Shown here piece after piece: positions 33,985-42,520 of a DNA stretch of 64,000 bases. The stretch is from the NCBI GenBank assembly GCA_965223095.1, contig OZ244979.1:930001-994000 (forward strand), given 5' to 3'. A program made the translations under genes and the position numbers. Source of the DNA: J054 sp965223095 (GTDB taxonomy: Bacteria; Pseudomonadota; Gammaproteobacteria; Steroidobacterales; GCA-2729495). Below the pieces are notes generated by a model. The model did no database searches and had not been told where the DNA came from. It saw only the letters and a program-made list of their open reading frames with translations. The stretch's first letter is position 1, and the number at the start of each line of letters is the position of its first letter.

Positions 33985-35664
33985 ATGACTGCTACCGCTG
34001 ATTTTCGAACCTGTCCGACAACCGGCCTGAAGGTGCACCTGCCGGCCGAGAACCTGATCAAGGCAAACGCCGTCGTCGCGGTGGTATTCCTCGCCATCGG
34101 CGGGTTGGCCGGCTTGTTGGTCGCGTTGACCCGCTGGCCCGCCGTACATTTGTTACCGGCACCAGAGTTTTACCTGGCGCTGACCGCCCACGGTCTCGAT
34201 GTATTGCTGGTGTGGATCATTTTCTTTGAGATGGCCTTGTTGTATTTCGCCTCGGCTATTTTGCTGAACTCGCGGCTGGCGACGCCCTGGCTGGCGTGGG
34301 CCCAGTTTTGGCTGATGCTGGTCGGTGCACTGATCACCAACGTGGCCGTACTGCAAGGTAACTCCACCGTCATGTTCACGTCCTACGTGCCCATGCAGGC
34401 GACGCCGTGGTTCTATGCCGGGATTATCTTGTTTGCGGTGGGCGCGCTGATCGGCTGCTTCATTTTCTTTGCGACGCTGGTGATCGCAAAGAAAGAAAAA
34501 ACCTACCAGGGGTCAATTCCGCTGGTTACCTTCGGCGCCATGACAGCCGCGATCATCGCGGTGTTCACGCTGGTATCGGGCGCCATTATCCTGATCCCGA
34601 CCTTCTTCTGGTCCCTCGGCTGGCTGGAGAATATCGATACCTTGATCTACAAGACGATCTGGTGGGCGATGGGCCACTCCTCGCAACAGATCAACGTCGC
34701 GGCGCATGTCGCCTGTTGGTACGCCGTCGGCGCGATTGTCCTCGGTGCCAAGCCACTGTCCGAGAAGCTCAGCCGCATGGCATTTTTGATGTATATCCTG
34801 TTTCTGCAACTAGCCAGTGCGCACCACATGCTCGCCGAGCCGGGTCTCAGTTCGGAATGGAAGATATTTAACACCAGCTACGCAATGTATCTCGCGGTGC
34901 TCGGCAGCATGATTCATGGCATGTCGATTCCCGGCATGATCGAGACGGCACAGCGCAAGAAGGGCTTCACCAACGGAATCTTTGAGTGGCTGCGCAAAGC
35001 ACCCTGGGGTAACCCGGCATTCTCGGGCATGTTCCTGTCGCTGGTACTGTTCGGATTTCTCGGCGGTATCTCGGGTGTCGTCATGGGTGTCGAGCAGATC
35101 AACCTGATCATGCACAACACGGTGTATGTGCCGGGTCACTTCCACGCGACGGTGGTCGCGGGTACTACACTCGCCTTCATGTCCATCACTTATCTCGTCG
35201 TACCGCTGATTTTCCGGCGTGAAGTCATGTTCAAAAAGTTGGCCCAGTGGCAGCCTTACCTGTTTGCGGTCGGGGTCGGTGGCAACGCGCTATTCATGAT
35301 GGGCGCTGGCACGCTTGGCGTGTCGCGCCGGCACTGGGACATTTCCTTCGCTGATGCACCGCTGCCGTTTGATTATCCGGCCACGGCGTTTTTGATGATG
35401 GGCCTGAACGGCATGGCCGCGATTCTCGCGGCCCTGGGTGGTGTGGCGTACGTCGTGGTAGTCGTTGCGTCGGTCTTCTTCGGTCGTAAGATCGGCGATA
35501 CCGAATCGGTGGCGCCACCGACTAGCGTTGTGGGCTCCTACGGCAGTTCAGACACGCTGAAGATTCCCGGCACCGTCGTGCTGGTGGGAATCTTCTTCAT
35601 TACCTTCGTGCTGTACTACTTTGTGAACTGGAAATACCTGTCCGAAGTCTGGCCTCTGCATTGA
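33985..35664 (+). CDS. B-family heme-copper subunit I lacking the active-site tyrosine
   Basis: A 559-residue protein with about 13 membrane helices. Metal ligands are all visible: His69 (low-spin heme), His231, His280 and His281 (CuB), His385 and His387 (hemes) in VPGHFH. In oxygen reductases of this type a Tyr four residues after the first CuB His is cross-linked to it (GHPIVY in Thermus ba3). Here the segment is GHSSQQ and that position is Gln235 (CAG at 34687-34689). Loss of this Tyr is known in B-family enzymes classed as nitric oxide reductases (eNOR and sNOR types). Automatic annotation would call this cytochrome c oxidase, but NO reduction is at least as likely. Confidence 0.9.
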   Translation: MTATADFRTCPTTGLKVHLPAENLIKANAVVAVVFLAIGGLAGLLVALTRWPAVHLLPAPEFYLALTAHGLDVLLVWIIFFEMALLYFASAILLNSRLATPWLAWAQFWLMLVGALITNVAVLQGNSTVMFTSYVPMQATPWFYAGIILFAVGALIGCFIFFATLVIAKKEKTYQGSIPLVTFGAMTAAIIAVFTLVSGAIILIPTFFWSLGWLENIDTLIYKTIWWAMGHSSQQINVAAHVACWYAVGAIVLGAKPLSEKLSRMAFLMYILFLQLASAHHMLAEPGLSSEWKIFNTSYAMYLAVLGSMIHGMSIPGMIETAQRKKGFTNGIFEWLRKAPWGNPAFSGMFLSLVLFGFLGGISGVVMGVEQINLIMHNTVYVPGHFHATVVAGTTLAFMSITYLVVPLIFRREVMFKKLAQWQPYLFAVGVGGNALFMMGAGTLGVSRRHWDISFADAPLPFDYPATAFLMMGLNGMAAILAALGGVAYVVVVVASVFFGRKIGDTESVAPPTSVVGSYGSSDTLKIPGTVVLVGIFFITFVLYYFVNWKYLSEVWPLH

Positions 35665-36533
35665 TCACAAGAAACCTCAAGCTGGTCTACACCACGGCCA
35701 AGGTCCGCCTGGGGTTTTTGATCATGGCTTGTGCACTGGCTGGTCTGGCGGTGAGTTCGGCCAGCGGCGCTTTGTCGACCTGGCAGGTGCTGGTACTCGG
35801 TCTGGCGGTGCTGGCATCGTCCTCGGCGGCCGGCGCCTTCAACCAGCTATACGAGCGCGACAGCGACGCGCGCATGAAGCGCACGCGCAAGCGTGCCTTC
35901 GTGACGGGCCGGTTCAAGGCCGATAAGACCTGGTTGTGGTCCATCGGCGCGGTGACGGCGATATCGCTGGCCGCGGCGGTCTGGGCGAGTAACGGACTGG
36001 CGGCTTTGTACATCTTCCTCGGAGCGTTTACCTATGGGGTGGTCTACACGGTTTGGCTGAAGCACCGCACGTGGTGGAATATCGTCATCGGCGGTTTGTC
36101 CGGCAGCTTTGCGGTACTGGCCGGTGCGGCCGCCGTGGGCGCCACCCTGGAGCCGGCGCCGATGATCTTGGCGATCGTCCTGTTCCTTTGGACACCACCG
36201 CATTTCTGGGCGCTGGCATTTGCTTGCAAGCAGGATTACGAGGCGGCGGAAATCCCGATGCTGCCCGTGGTGGTTGAGCCGCGAATTGCCAGTGGTGCCA
36301 TCCTCGCGCATACGGTAGCGTTGGTCGCCTTGTCCTTGTCGCTGGTTTTTTTCGGCATGGGCTGGTTGTATTTTCTTTGCGCTGCCGGTGGCGGCGCCTA
36401 TTTTATGCTGGCATCCATTCGGCTTGTCTATCGGCCCACCGTGTCGGCAGGCTGGAAGACGTTTGCGGCGTCGATCGTTCAGCTTGGCATGCTGCTCACC
36501 GGTGCTATTCTCGATAGTTTGTTGCTCGGCTAG
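35661..36533 (+). CDS. cyoE: Protoheme IX farnesyltransferase (heme O synthase)
   Basis: A 290-residue UbiA-family enzyme with about eight to nine membrane helices. The prenyl-diphosphate-binding motifs are NQLYERDSDARMKRTRKR and the second Asp motif in CKQDYEAAEIPML. It converts heme B to heme O, the precursor of heme A for many heme-copper enzymes. It begins with TTG at 35661 overlapping the subunit I stop by 4 bp, which points to translational coupling. The co-located gene suggests the complex carries a heme O/A-type group, but no CtaA is seen here. Confidence 0.93.
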   Translation: MITRNLKLVYTTAKVRLGFLIMACALAGLAVSSASGALSTWQVLVLGLAVLASSSAAGAFNQLYERDSDARMKRTRKRAFVTGRFKADKTWLWSIGAVTAISLAAAVWASNGLAALYIFLGAFTYGVVYTVWLKHRTWWNIVIGGLSGSFAVLAGAAAVGATLEPAPMILAIVLFLWTPPHFWALAFACKQDYEAAEIPMLPVVVEPRIASGAILAHTVALVALSLSLVFFGMGWLYFLCAAGGGAYFMLASIRLVYRPTVSAGWKTFAASIVQLGMLLTGAILDSLLLG

Positions 36534-36680
36534 AAGCTAGGCGAATGCATAGTGTGCAGGCACTGGTACGCGGCGGACATCCCCGAAGTTGTTCCACCCA
36601 GCGTCTATCACGAGGCGCTTTGCTCGGCAATGTCGGCCGCCAACGACCCTATTACGCTGGCTAACATTGTTACCGATTTC

Positions 36681-37490
36681 ATGAGGCAGCTTTCTTACCT
36701 TTCCTTGGTCCTTGCGCAAGCGATCGTAATTTTTCTGTTCTTGGCCACGCCGGGGTTCACTCAGCAAGCAGCTGAGCCCTATGACAAGGACGCGGCCTTC
36801 GCCGCGAGCCAAGCAGTGCTGGGGGGCGAACTCAGTGATCATGTGTTGCTAAACCGCGATGGTGAACCGCTCAATCTTTCTGAATTGCGCGGGCGGCCGC
36901 TGGTGGTCAGCATGATTTTTACCAGTTGCGGGCATGTGTGCCCGATGCTGACGCTACACCTCGACAATGTCGTTGAGATCGCGCGCGAGGCCCTGGGTGA
37001 GAACAGTTTTGCGGTGGCGACCATTGGCTTTGATACGGTCGTCGATACGCCGGCGAGGATGGAGAAGTTTGCGGCTGATGCCGGTATAGATGACGAAAAC
37101 TGGCATTTTCTTAGCGGCGACCCGCGCACGATTCATGCATTGACGCGGGAACTTGGTTTCAGCTATTTCGCATTGCCCAAAGGTTTCGATCACATTACGC
37201 AGACGACGGTCATTGATCGCGACGGCCGTATTTATCGCCAGCTGTACGGCCAAGGTTTCGATACGCCCGCCTTGGTCGAGCCGCTTAAAGAACTCGTCTA
37301 CAATACGCCCAGCGATGCAGGCTTCGTCGACCAGTGGGTCGATAAGCTGCAGCTGTTCTGCACCGTGTACGATCCGGAATCCGGACGGTACCGGTTCGAC
37401 GGTTCCATTTTTGTTTCGATCATCGTGGGCTTGTTGTGTCTGGGTGCCATCGCGTTCTTCATCATTCATCAATGGCGTCATGCGCGGTAG
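36681..37490 (+). CDS. SCO/SenC-type copper chaperone with a C-terminal membrane anchor
   Basis: A 269-residue protein. The ATG at 36681 is preferred because it begins a signal or anchor helix (residues ~3-22); an upstream GTG at 36552 and ATG at 36630 are possible. The thioredoxin-like domain has the copper-binding SCGHVCP (C-x3-C) motif and the partner His in KGFDHITQTTVID. A second membrane helix lies at the C terminus (about residues 245-263). SCO proteins load the CuA site of subunit II. A senC gene also accompanies norSY in ammonia oxidisers, which fits the NO-reductase reading. Confidence 0.9.
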   Translation: MRQLSYLSLVLAQAIVIFLFLATPGFTQQAAEPYDKDAAFAASQAVLGGELSDHVLLNRDGEPLNLSELRGRPLVVSMIFTSCGHVCPMLTLHLDNVVEIAREALGENSFAVATIGFDTVVDTPARMEKFAADAGIDDENWHFLSGDPRTIHALTRELGFSYFALPKGFDHITQTTVIDRDGRIYRQLYGQGFDTPALVEPLKELVYNTPSDAGFVDQWVDKLQLFCTVYDPESGRYRFDGSIFVSIIVGLLCLGAIAFFIIHQWRHAR

Positions 37491-37523
37491 CTACCCCTCT
37501 TGGTGGTGCCCGTTGAGCTGGCT

Positions 37524-39134
37524 ATGAATCCCGTCAGGCGCATGCTTCGCGCGGCGCTGGGTCCCGCCGAGGATCAGTTCGACCGGATGTTTACACCGGC
37601 GTGGAACCCGTTCTACCAACTCGGCGCGCTGGGCTGGTTCTTTTACTGGATTGTTACGGTCAGCGGCATCTACCTGTTTATTTTCTTCGACACGGGTATC
37701 ACCCAGGCGTTTGATTCGGTCGAGTACATGACGAATGTTCAGTGGTATGCGGCCGGGATCATGCGCAGCCTGCACCGCTACGCGTCGGATGCCATGGTTG
37801 TTATCGTGCTGTTGCACTTGGCCCGGGAGTATTCCCTGGATCGCATGCGCGGTAATCGCTGGTTTGCCTGGTTTACCGGTATTCCCTTGTTGTGGTTTGT
37901 TTACGCAGCGGGCATTACGGGTTACTGGCTCGTGTGGGACATGCTTGCCCAGTACGTGGCAATTTCTACCACCGAATGGCTAGATTCCTTGCCGTTCTTT
38001 GGTGAATCCATCGCGGGTAACTTCGCCGACAGTTCGAAACTCAGTGCGCGTTTTTTCACGCTGATCATGTTTATTCATATCGCCGTGCCGCTGATCATGC
38101 TGTTTCTCATGTGGATACACATTCAGCGTCATGCCTATGCGAAACAGAATCCGCCGCGCGGTCTGGCCATCGGTACGCTTGCGGCACTGCTAGCATTGTC
38201 GGTTGTGGTTCCGGCGACCAGCCACGAGGCGGCCGATTTGGCCCAGGTGCCGGCCCGGCTCGATCTCGATTGGTTTTACCTCGGTGCCTATCCGCTGTTC
38301 GATGTCATCCCGGGCGGTTTCATGTGGCTCATCGCGGCGGGCGCGACGCTAATTTTGGCGCTGTTACCGTGGGTGCCGCCGCTGCGACGGCCCGCCATTG
38401 CGAAGGTAGACCTTGCCAACTGTAACGGTTGCACGCGTTGTTACGACGATTGTCCATTCAGTGCCATTGAGATGTTACCGCGCAGCGACGGCCGCCCCTT
38501 TGAGCGTGAAGCGGTTGTCGTTCCTGCGAACTGTATGAGCTGCGGAATCTGTGTGGGTGCCTGTCCGACGGCCACACCGTTTCGCCGGGCGCAGACATTG
38601 TCGCCGGGCATCGACCTGCCCGATCAGTCCATAGCCGCTTTGCGCGAACGTACCACGGCGGTATGCGAGAGCATGACGGGCGATTCACGCGTCATTGTCT
38701 ATGCCTGTGAACATGCCACGGGCGTGGGTGAACTCGAGCGAGACGGTGCGCGGGTCGTGACCATGCCTTGCGTCGCCATGCTGCCGCCGGCGTTTATTGA
38801 TTTCGTCATCGCGCGGAAGTTGGCCGACGGTGTGTTGATCGGTGGCTGCCGGGACGGCGATTGTCACTTCCGCCTGGGAGCGCGCTGGATGGATCAGCGC
38901 CTGGCGCGCGAGCGGGATCCTTATCTGCGCAGCCGGGTGCCGCGCGAGCGGATCGAGGTTTGTTGGCTAGGCGGTTCACGGCGTGATGATCGCAGAGCCA
39001 CGCTGCAGGCGTTCCAGCAGCGCTTGCCACAGTTAGCGCCGGTACAAAGCCGGCGGTTCCAAGATGCGTTGCAGCCTGCCGCCGATCAGCCTGCGACGAG
39101 GGGCTTGTCCGGCCAGGGGGGCGAGGATGCCTAA
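37524..39134 (+). CDS. Cytochrome b-diferredoxin-FlpD/MvhD-like fusion protein
   Basis: A 536-residue fusion; ATG 37524 is chosen over GTG 37500. Residues 1-230 are a cytochrome b6-like four-helix domain with two bis-His heme pairs at the canonical spacing, His84/His98 and His185/His199. A further helix lies at ~262-283. Residues 297-350 hold two 4Fe-4S motifs, Cys300/303/306/310 and Cys337/340/343/347. Residues ~385-480 resemble the FlpD/MvhD iron-sulfur subunit of hydrogenases and heterodisulfide reductases, with Cys395, Cys416, Cys442 and Cys447 in GGCRDGDCH. It could link the quinone pool or cytosolic electron carriers to the heme-copper complex. No hydrogenase is nearby. Confidence 0.85.
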   Translation: MNPVRRMLRAALGPAEDQFDRMFTPAWNPFYQLGALGWFFYWIVTVSGIYLFIFFDTGITQAFDSVEYMTNVQWYAAGIMRSLHRYASDAMVVIVLLHLAREYSLDRMRGNRWFAWFTGIPLLWFVYAAGITGYWLVWDMLAQYVAISTTEWLDSLPFFGESIAGNFADSSKLSARFFTLIMFIHIAVPLIMLFLMWIHIQRHAYAKQNPPRGLAIGTLAALLALSVVVPATSHEAADLAQVPARLDLDWFYLGAYPLFDVIPGGFMWLIAAGATLILALLPWVPPLRRPAIAKVDLANCNGCTRCYDDCPFSAIEMLPRSDGRPFEREAVVVPANCMSCGICVGACPTATPFRRAQTLSPGIDLPDQSIAALRERTTAVCESMTGDSRVIVYACEHATGVGELERDGARVVTMPCVAMLPPAFIDFVIARKLADGVLIGGCRDGDCHFRLGARWMDQRLARERDPYLRSRVPRERIEVCWLGGSRRDDRRATLQAFQQRLPQLAPVQSRRFQDALQPAADQPATRGLSGQGGEDA

Positions 39135-39645
39135 GACCGGGCAATTGATCGCGCAGGCAATGGCCTATCTCGCATTCATCGCGTTTATCGGCTACCTGTC
39201 GGCATCGCCCACCTATGAGCACGCGGATCCGGATAAGGCTGTGATCAGTCTTGTCATCAGTCACCCGACGCAGCGTTTGGGAGAATGCCGCCAGCTGACG
39301 CAGGAAGAGTTGGCCGAAATCGCGAAAAACATGCGCCAGCCAGCTGACTGCCCACGCGGGCGTCATGATTTGTATGTCGAACTGATGTTCGACGACGCTA
39401 TCTTATTCCGCGGGAGTGCGCAGCCGACCGGCTTATGGGGTGACGGCTCGGCCAGCATCTACGGCAAGTTTCCGGCGGCACCCGGCAAGGGTACGCTGAC
39501 AATCCGCATGCGCGATTCGGGGCGCGCTAGCGGCTTCGACTACACAAGAGAAGGGGTAGTCGAGTTGCGCCCGCAACAAAACTTTGTCGTCGGTTACACG
39601 ACCTTGCAAGGCTTCAGTTTTGACGGCGATGTCATTGAGCAATAG
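39127..39645 (+). CDS. Exported or membrane-anchored protein of unknown function
   Basis: A 172-residue protein with one N-terminal hydrophobic helix (about residues 7-26) followed by a beta-rich periplasmic domain. There are two Cys, in GECRQLT and ADCPRGR, about 20 residues apart, which may form a disulfide. It overlaps the end of the cytochrome b fusion gene by 8 bp, so it belongs to the same unit. I recognise no family; it may be an assembly factor such as FixH-like proteins, but the sequence does not prove that. Confidence 0.7.
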   Translation: MPKTGQLIAQAMAYLAFIAFIGYLSASPTYEHADPDKAVISLVISHPTQRLGECRQLTQEELAEIAKNMRQPADCPRGRHDLYVELMFDDAILFRGSAQPTGLWGDGSASIYGKFPAAPGKGTLTIRMRDSGRASGFDYTREGVVELRPQQNFVVGYTTLQGFSFDGDVIEQ

Positions 39646-39653
39646 GTACCGGC

Positions 39654-40046
39654 ATGGGATTGATTGAGTGGAATGACAAATTCTCGGTCGGCGTGGCGTC
39701 CGTGGACCACGAGCATCGCGAGCTCATCGAGCTCATCAACGGTTTTCAGCAGAAAATCGGCCAGGATGATTCACTCGACGCGAAACTCGAGCATCTGGGC
39801 GAAACGCTGGCGCACATTTCGGCGCATTTCGCCCTCGAAGAAAAGCTGATGCAGGACTCACGTTATGACGAATACACCGAACATAAAAGAGATCACGAAA
39901 TACTCCTCGACCAACTGCGGGACATCATGGATGCCGTCGAAGAAGATGCCGGCGTAGATAACGACGCCTTAGGCAGCGTTCTGGAGCAGTGGTTCTCGCG
40001 ACATTTCCAGACCCACGATGCCAGGTTGCACGGCCAGTTAGGTTGA
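39654..40046 (+). CDS. Bacteriohemerythrin
   Basis: A 130-residue four-helix protein with the complete diiron ligand set: VDHEHRELIE, HFALEEKLM, HKRDHE and HFQTHDARL. Single-domain bacteriohemerythrins bind oxygen and can also bind or react with nitric oxide. It begins 8 bp after the preceding gene of the heme-copper cluster, so an oxygen- or NO-handling role beside the enzyme is a reasonable inference. Confidence 0.93.
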   Translation: MGLIEWNDKFSVGVASVDHEHRELIELINGFQQKIGQDDSLDAKLEHLGETLAHISAHFALEEKLMQDSRYDEYTEHKRDHEILLDQLRDIMDAVEEDAGVDNDALGSVLEQWFSRHFQTHDARLHGQLG

Positions 40047-40113
40047 GCGAGGGGCGCGGCCGCACAAGGCCACGTTGCAGCGGCCTTCGGCAATTATCTA
40101 AGGGTTTGCCAGC

Positions 40114-40371
40114 TCAGCGGGATTGCTTTGCCGAGTTTTCGGCCAAGAGCACGGTCCGGCGGCGGGCAGGCGTACGATCACGGGGTTCCTTGCGGCGTTC
40201 CTCACCGGTTGGTAACGGTGCCGCTTGATGGTTTTCAATGTCGTCAGTTTTTTCGGCGTTTTCGCGCTTGCCGGCCAATAGATCCGACACGTAGGAATCC
40301 CAGCCAGCGGTGGCTTCGTAAATATCGGAGTCCGATTCCAAAGTTTTCAGGTTTTTTCGCTCGCCTGCCAT
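40114..40371 (-). CDS. Small charged protein of unknown function
   Basis: An 85-residue hydrophilic protein, acidic in the first half and Arg-rich near the C terminus (RRKEPRDRTPARRR), with no Cys and no membrane segment. A plausible ribosome site, GAGGCT, lies about 9 bp before the ATG. It converges on the bacteriohemerythrin gene. No family is recognised and it could be a chance frame, but the codon pattern and start signal favour a real gene. Confidence 0.5.
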   Translation of the reverse strand: MAGERKNLKTLESDSDIYEATAGWDSYVSDLLAGKRENAEKTDDIENHQAAPLPTGEERRKEPRDRTPARRRTVLLAENSAKQSR

Positions 40372-40709
40372 CTATGCAGCCTCGGATAAGATTAGCGGTC
40401 TACCATACGTCCTGCCCACGGTGTGCGGACCGGCACTGGTTCACAAAACTGATGTATCGCCAAGCGCGCAATTCGCGGTTGCGGATCTGGCCATGGACCG
40501 CTGATGATAATGGCAAATTCGGTGCCTGCAAGTAGGTATTTTTATCTAGTATTTACATAAGTTTTCTGTGTCCATATTGGAGACTTTGCTTCGCAGCAAA
40601 CATCATCGCCCTGCTCAGCGAGGTGGTTGCCGATGTTCTGCGAATGTAGTCAGCTGGTATTTTCGGCTTCGAACAGGCGATTAGGAGCAACGTCCCCCGG
40701 GGAGAAATC
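40372..40709. other. Gene-free stretch before the thioesterase gene
   Basis: No coding frame is convincing in these 338 bp. An A/T-rich block at 40530-40580 contains a weak promoter match on the plus strand, TTTACA (40552-40557) and TATTGG (40575-40580) at 17 bp. A small perfect hairpin, TTTGCT/AGCAAA (40585-40600), follows. It may drive the plus-strand gene series starting at 40710. Confidence 0.35.
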
Positions 40710-41192
40710 ATGCCTAAACAAGAGTTAGCCGCCGCTTTTCAAGATTTGATAGCCGGTAATCATTGCTACGGTTGCGGCACCGAAAACCCAAGGGGGTTAC
40801 GCATAAAAAGTTATTGGGACGGCTCGCAAGAGACCGTATGCAGGTTTAATCCCGAAACTTTCCACTCAGCGGGACCGCCCAGCGTTCTCAATGGCGGAAT
40901 AATCGCAACGCTTGTTGATTGTCACTGCGTGTGCAGCTCGGTAGCCTATGCTTATCGTTCCGACGGTCGTGAAATCGGCAATGGAGAAAAAATTTGGTTT
41001 GTAACGGGTGGCTTAAGCGTCAAGTATCTACAACCAACGCCACTGCATGGTCCAGTGGACTTACGGGCGCGCGTAATCGAAGCTGCGGGCAGAAAAATAT
41101 GTTGGCACTGTAGCGTGTCGGTTGCCGACGCGGAATGCGCAACGGGTGAAGTGCTTGCCATTCGAGTGCCGGCGTCTTGGCGTGAGGATTGA
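40710..41192 (+). CDS. PaaI-type hotdog thioesterase
   Basis: A 160-residue hotdog-fold protein with the acyl-CoA thioesterase layout. The family pattern includes HSAGPPSVLNGGIIATLVDCHC (catalytic region with the Asp on the central helix) and VKYLQPTPLHGPVDLRARV. The N-terminal CYGCGTENPRGLRI is typical of a branch of this family. It probably hydrolyses an acyl-CoA in the cytosol; the substrate is unknown. A GGGGAGA site precedes the ATG. Confidence 0.85.
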   Translation: MPKQELAAAFQDLIAGNHCYGCGTENPRGLRIKSYWDGSQETVCRFNPETFHSAGPPSVLNGGIIATLVDCHCVCSSVAYAYRSDGREIGNGEKIWFVTGGLSVKYLQPTPLHGPVDLRARVIEAAGRKICWHCSVSVADAECATGEVLAIRVPASWRED

Positions 41193-41225
41193 TGACTGAA
41201 TGCCTTGCGTGTGTAAGGGAGCAAT

Positions 41226-41591
41226 ATGAGCGAGCATGAGGTGCATTGGGTAGGTCGCAAGCCTACCGCCGTGGAGGCGGATGCCGAGGCGGTAGCGCAG
41301 CAAGACTATGCAGAAGCCATTGTGGCGGCCTGTGAATCCGCGGGTGCTAAGGTTAGTCGTTATGTTGCCGCCAAAGGGGCCTATGGTAGTTGGCTGGTGG
41401 AATTTTCCGTGGATGACTGTGAGCAGCGCTTGATCTGGAATGGGCAATCCGGGGAGCTTTGCCTGCAGGCCAAACGGCCGCCCAGTTTTTGGGATGACGT
41501 ACGAGGAGTAGCGCCCGACGGCCGCGAGCTCCCCACTCTGGCCGCCGCGTCCAGTCAATTGTTAGCTGCTACGAAAACCGGTACTGGGTAA
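41226..41591 (+). CDS. Conserved-looking cytosolic protein of unknown function
   Basis: A 121-residue protein with no signal or membrane segment. It contains WLVEFSVDDCEQRLIWNGQSGELCLQ, suggesting a small alpha/beta fold, and tryptophan-rich ends. An AAGGGAGC site precedes the ATG by 5 bp. It follows the thioesterase gene by 33 bp and may be co-transcribed. No family is recognised. Confidence 0.68.
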   Translation: MSEHEVHWVGRKPTAVEADAEAVAQQDYAEAIVAACESAGAKVSRYVAAKGAYGSWLVEFSVDDCEQRLIWNGQSGELCLQAKRPPSFWDDVRGVAPDGRELPTLAAASSQLLAATKTGTG

Positions 41592-41650
41592 CACCAGCAT
41601 CGATCAGTTGGCTGCTAGGATCATGTTAATGCTGTTGTCGAGCGACCGGG

Positions 41651-41944
41651 ATGGATAATCCAGAGACACTGCGCCGCAAAGTTGAAGCGCTGTTACCGAA
41701 TTGGGCCAGTTGGTACCCCAGTGTTTTTGATGCTGCCGTCGATCTAGGCCTATTGCGTGCGCGTGTCTGTGCCCCTTCGCAACTGTTGCTGACCAATCGG
41801 CATTCGGGCGTTATCAGCGCCGCAGAACGGGCGCATCGCGAGAAGTGGGGCGGTGAAGACGCAGGGACCGATAGAATATCGAATCAGCAGGCCAAACCCC
41901 GCAAGCGGCGTAGGCGCCGGAAAGCCAAAGTCAGGGACCAGTAA
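41651..41944 (+). CDS. Small basic protein of unknown function
   Basis: A 97-residue protein with an N-terminal helical region (LRRKVEALLPNWASWYPSVFDAAVDLGLL) and a strongly basic C-terminal tail containing KPRKRRRRRKAKVRDQ. The tail suggests contact with nucleic acid, but no known DNA- or RNA-binding domain is seen. It lies 11 bp before the Rieske gene in the same direction. Confidence 0.6.
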   Translation: MDNPETLRRKVEALLPNWASWYPSVFDAAVDLGLLRARVCAPSQLLLTNRHSGVISAAERAHREKWGGEDAGTDRISNQQAKPRKRRRRRKAKVRDQ

Positions 41945-41955
41945 AGAGCATAGTC

Positions 41956-42351
41956 ATGAGCGACGAACTCCATCGCGCGGCGGATGCCGTGGACGTCAAG
42001 GAAGGCACCTTATTGACCGTTACGGTTGCAGGCCGCTCCGTGTTATTAACTCGTTTAAAAGGACGGGTTATAGCGGTGTCGAACTTCTGCCCCCACATGG
42101 GCATGTCAATGTCAAAGGGCAGCGTTGAAGAGGGCATATTGAGCTGTCCCTGGCATGGATCGCGCTTTGATGTGTGTACCGGCAAGAACTTGGATTGGGT
42201 CAACGCTATTGTCGGTGTGCCCATGCCGAAGTGGACGCACAAGCTCATCGCCATGGGTAAGTCACCGGCTGGCTTAGAGAGTTTGCAAGCCGAAGAGCGC
42301 GAAGGCGCGGTGTTTGTCAGCGCGCCCACGGTTGGCCGCATTAGAAAATAG
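41956..42351 (+). CDS. Rieske-type 2Fe-2S protein
   Basis: A 131-residue soluble Rieske domain. The cluster ligands are in CPHMGMSMSKG and CPWHGSRFD (C-x-H and C-x2-H). There is no twin-arginine signal or membrane anchor, so it resembles the ferredoxin components of dioxygenases or NirD-like proteins rather than the bc1 Rieske protein. The electron partner is not evident from the neighbours. Confidence 0.9.
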   Translation: MSDELHRAADAVDVKEGTLLTVTVAGRSVLLTRLKGRVIAVSNFCPHMGMSMSKGSVEEGILSCPWHGSRFDVCTGKNLDWVNAIVGVPMPKWTHKLIAMGKSPAGLESLQAEEREGAVFVSAPTVGRIRK

Positions 42352-42520
42352 CTTTATTCCTCGGCTATCTACGACCACAGCTATCGATGCTAGGTGGCTT
42401 GCTTTTTCCAACGGTCCCGTTTGGCCGCTCGCTAAATATGAACTGCGATTCAGCGGAGCTTACGCAGGGACGCAATGCGCTAAACTCGTAATTCATTGAG
42501 CGCTGCTAGTTTCTATCACG

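Noticed and set aside
33985..35664. Plain annotation as cytochrome c oxidase subunit I
   Set aside because: The missing active-site Tyr makes the oxygen-reductase name unsafe, so the neutral B-family heme-copper name is used.
36552..36680. N-terminal extension of the SCO protein
   Set aside because: The extra 43 residues precede an obvious signal or anchor helix and have no family match.
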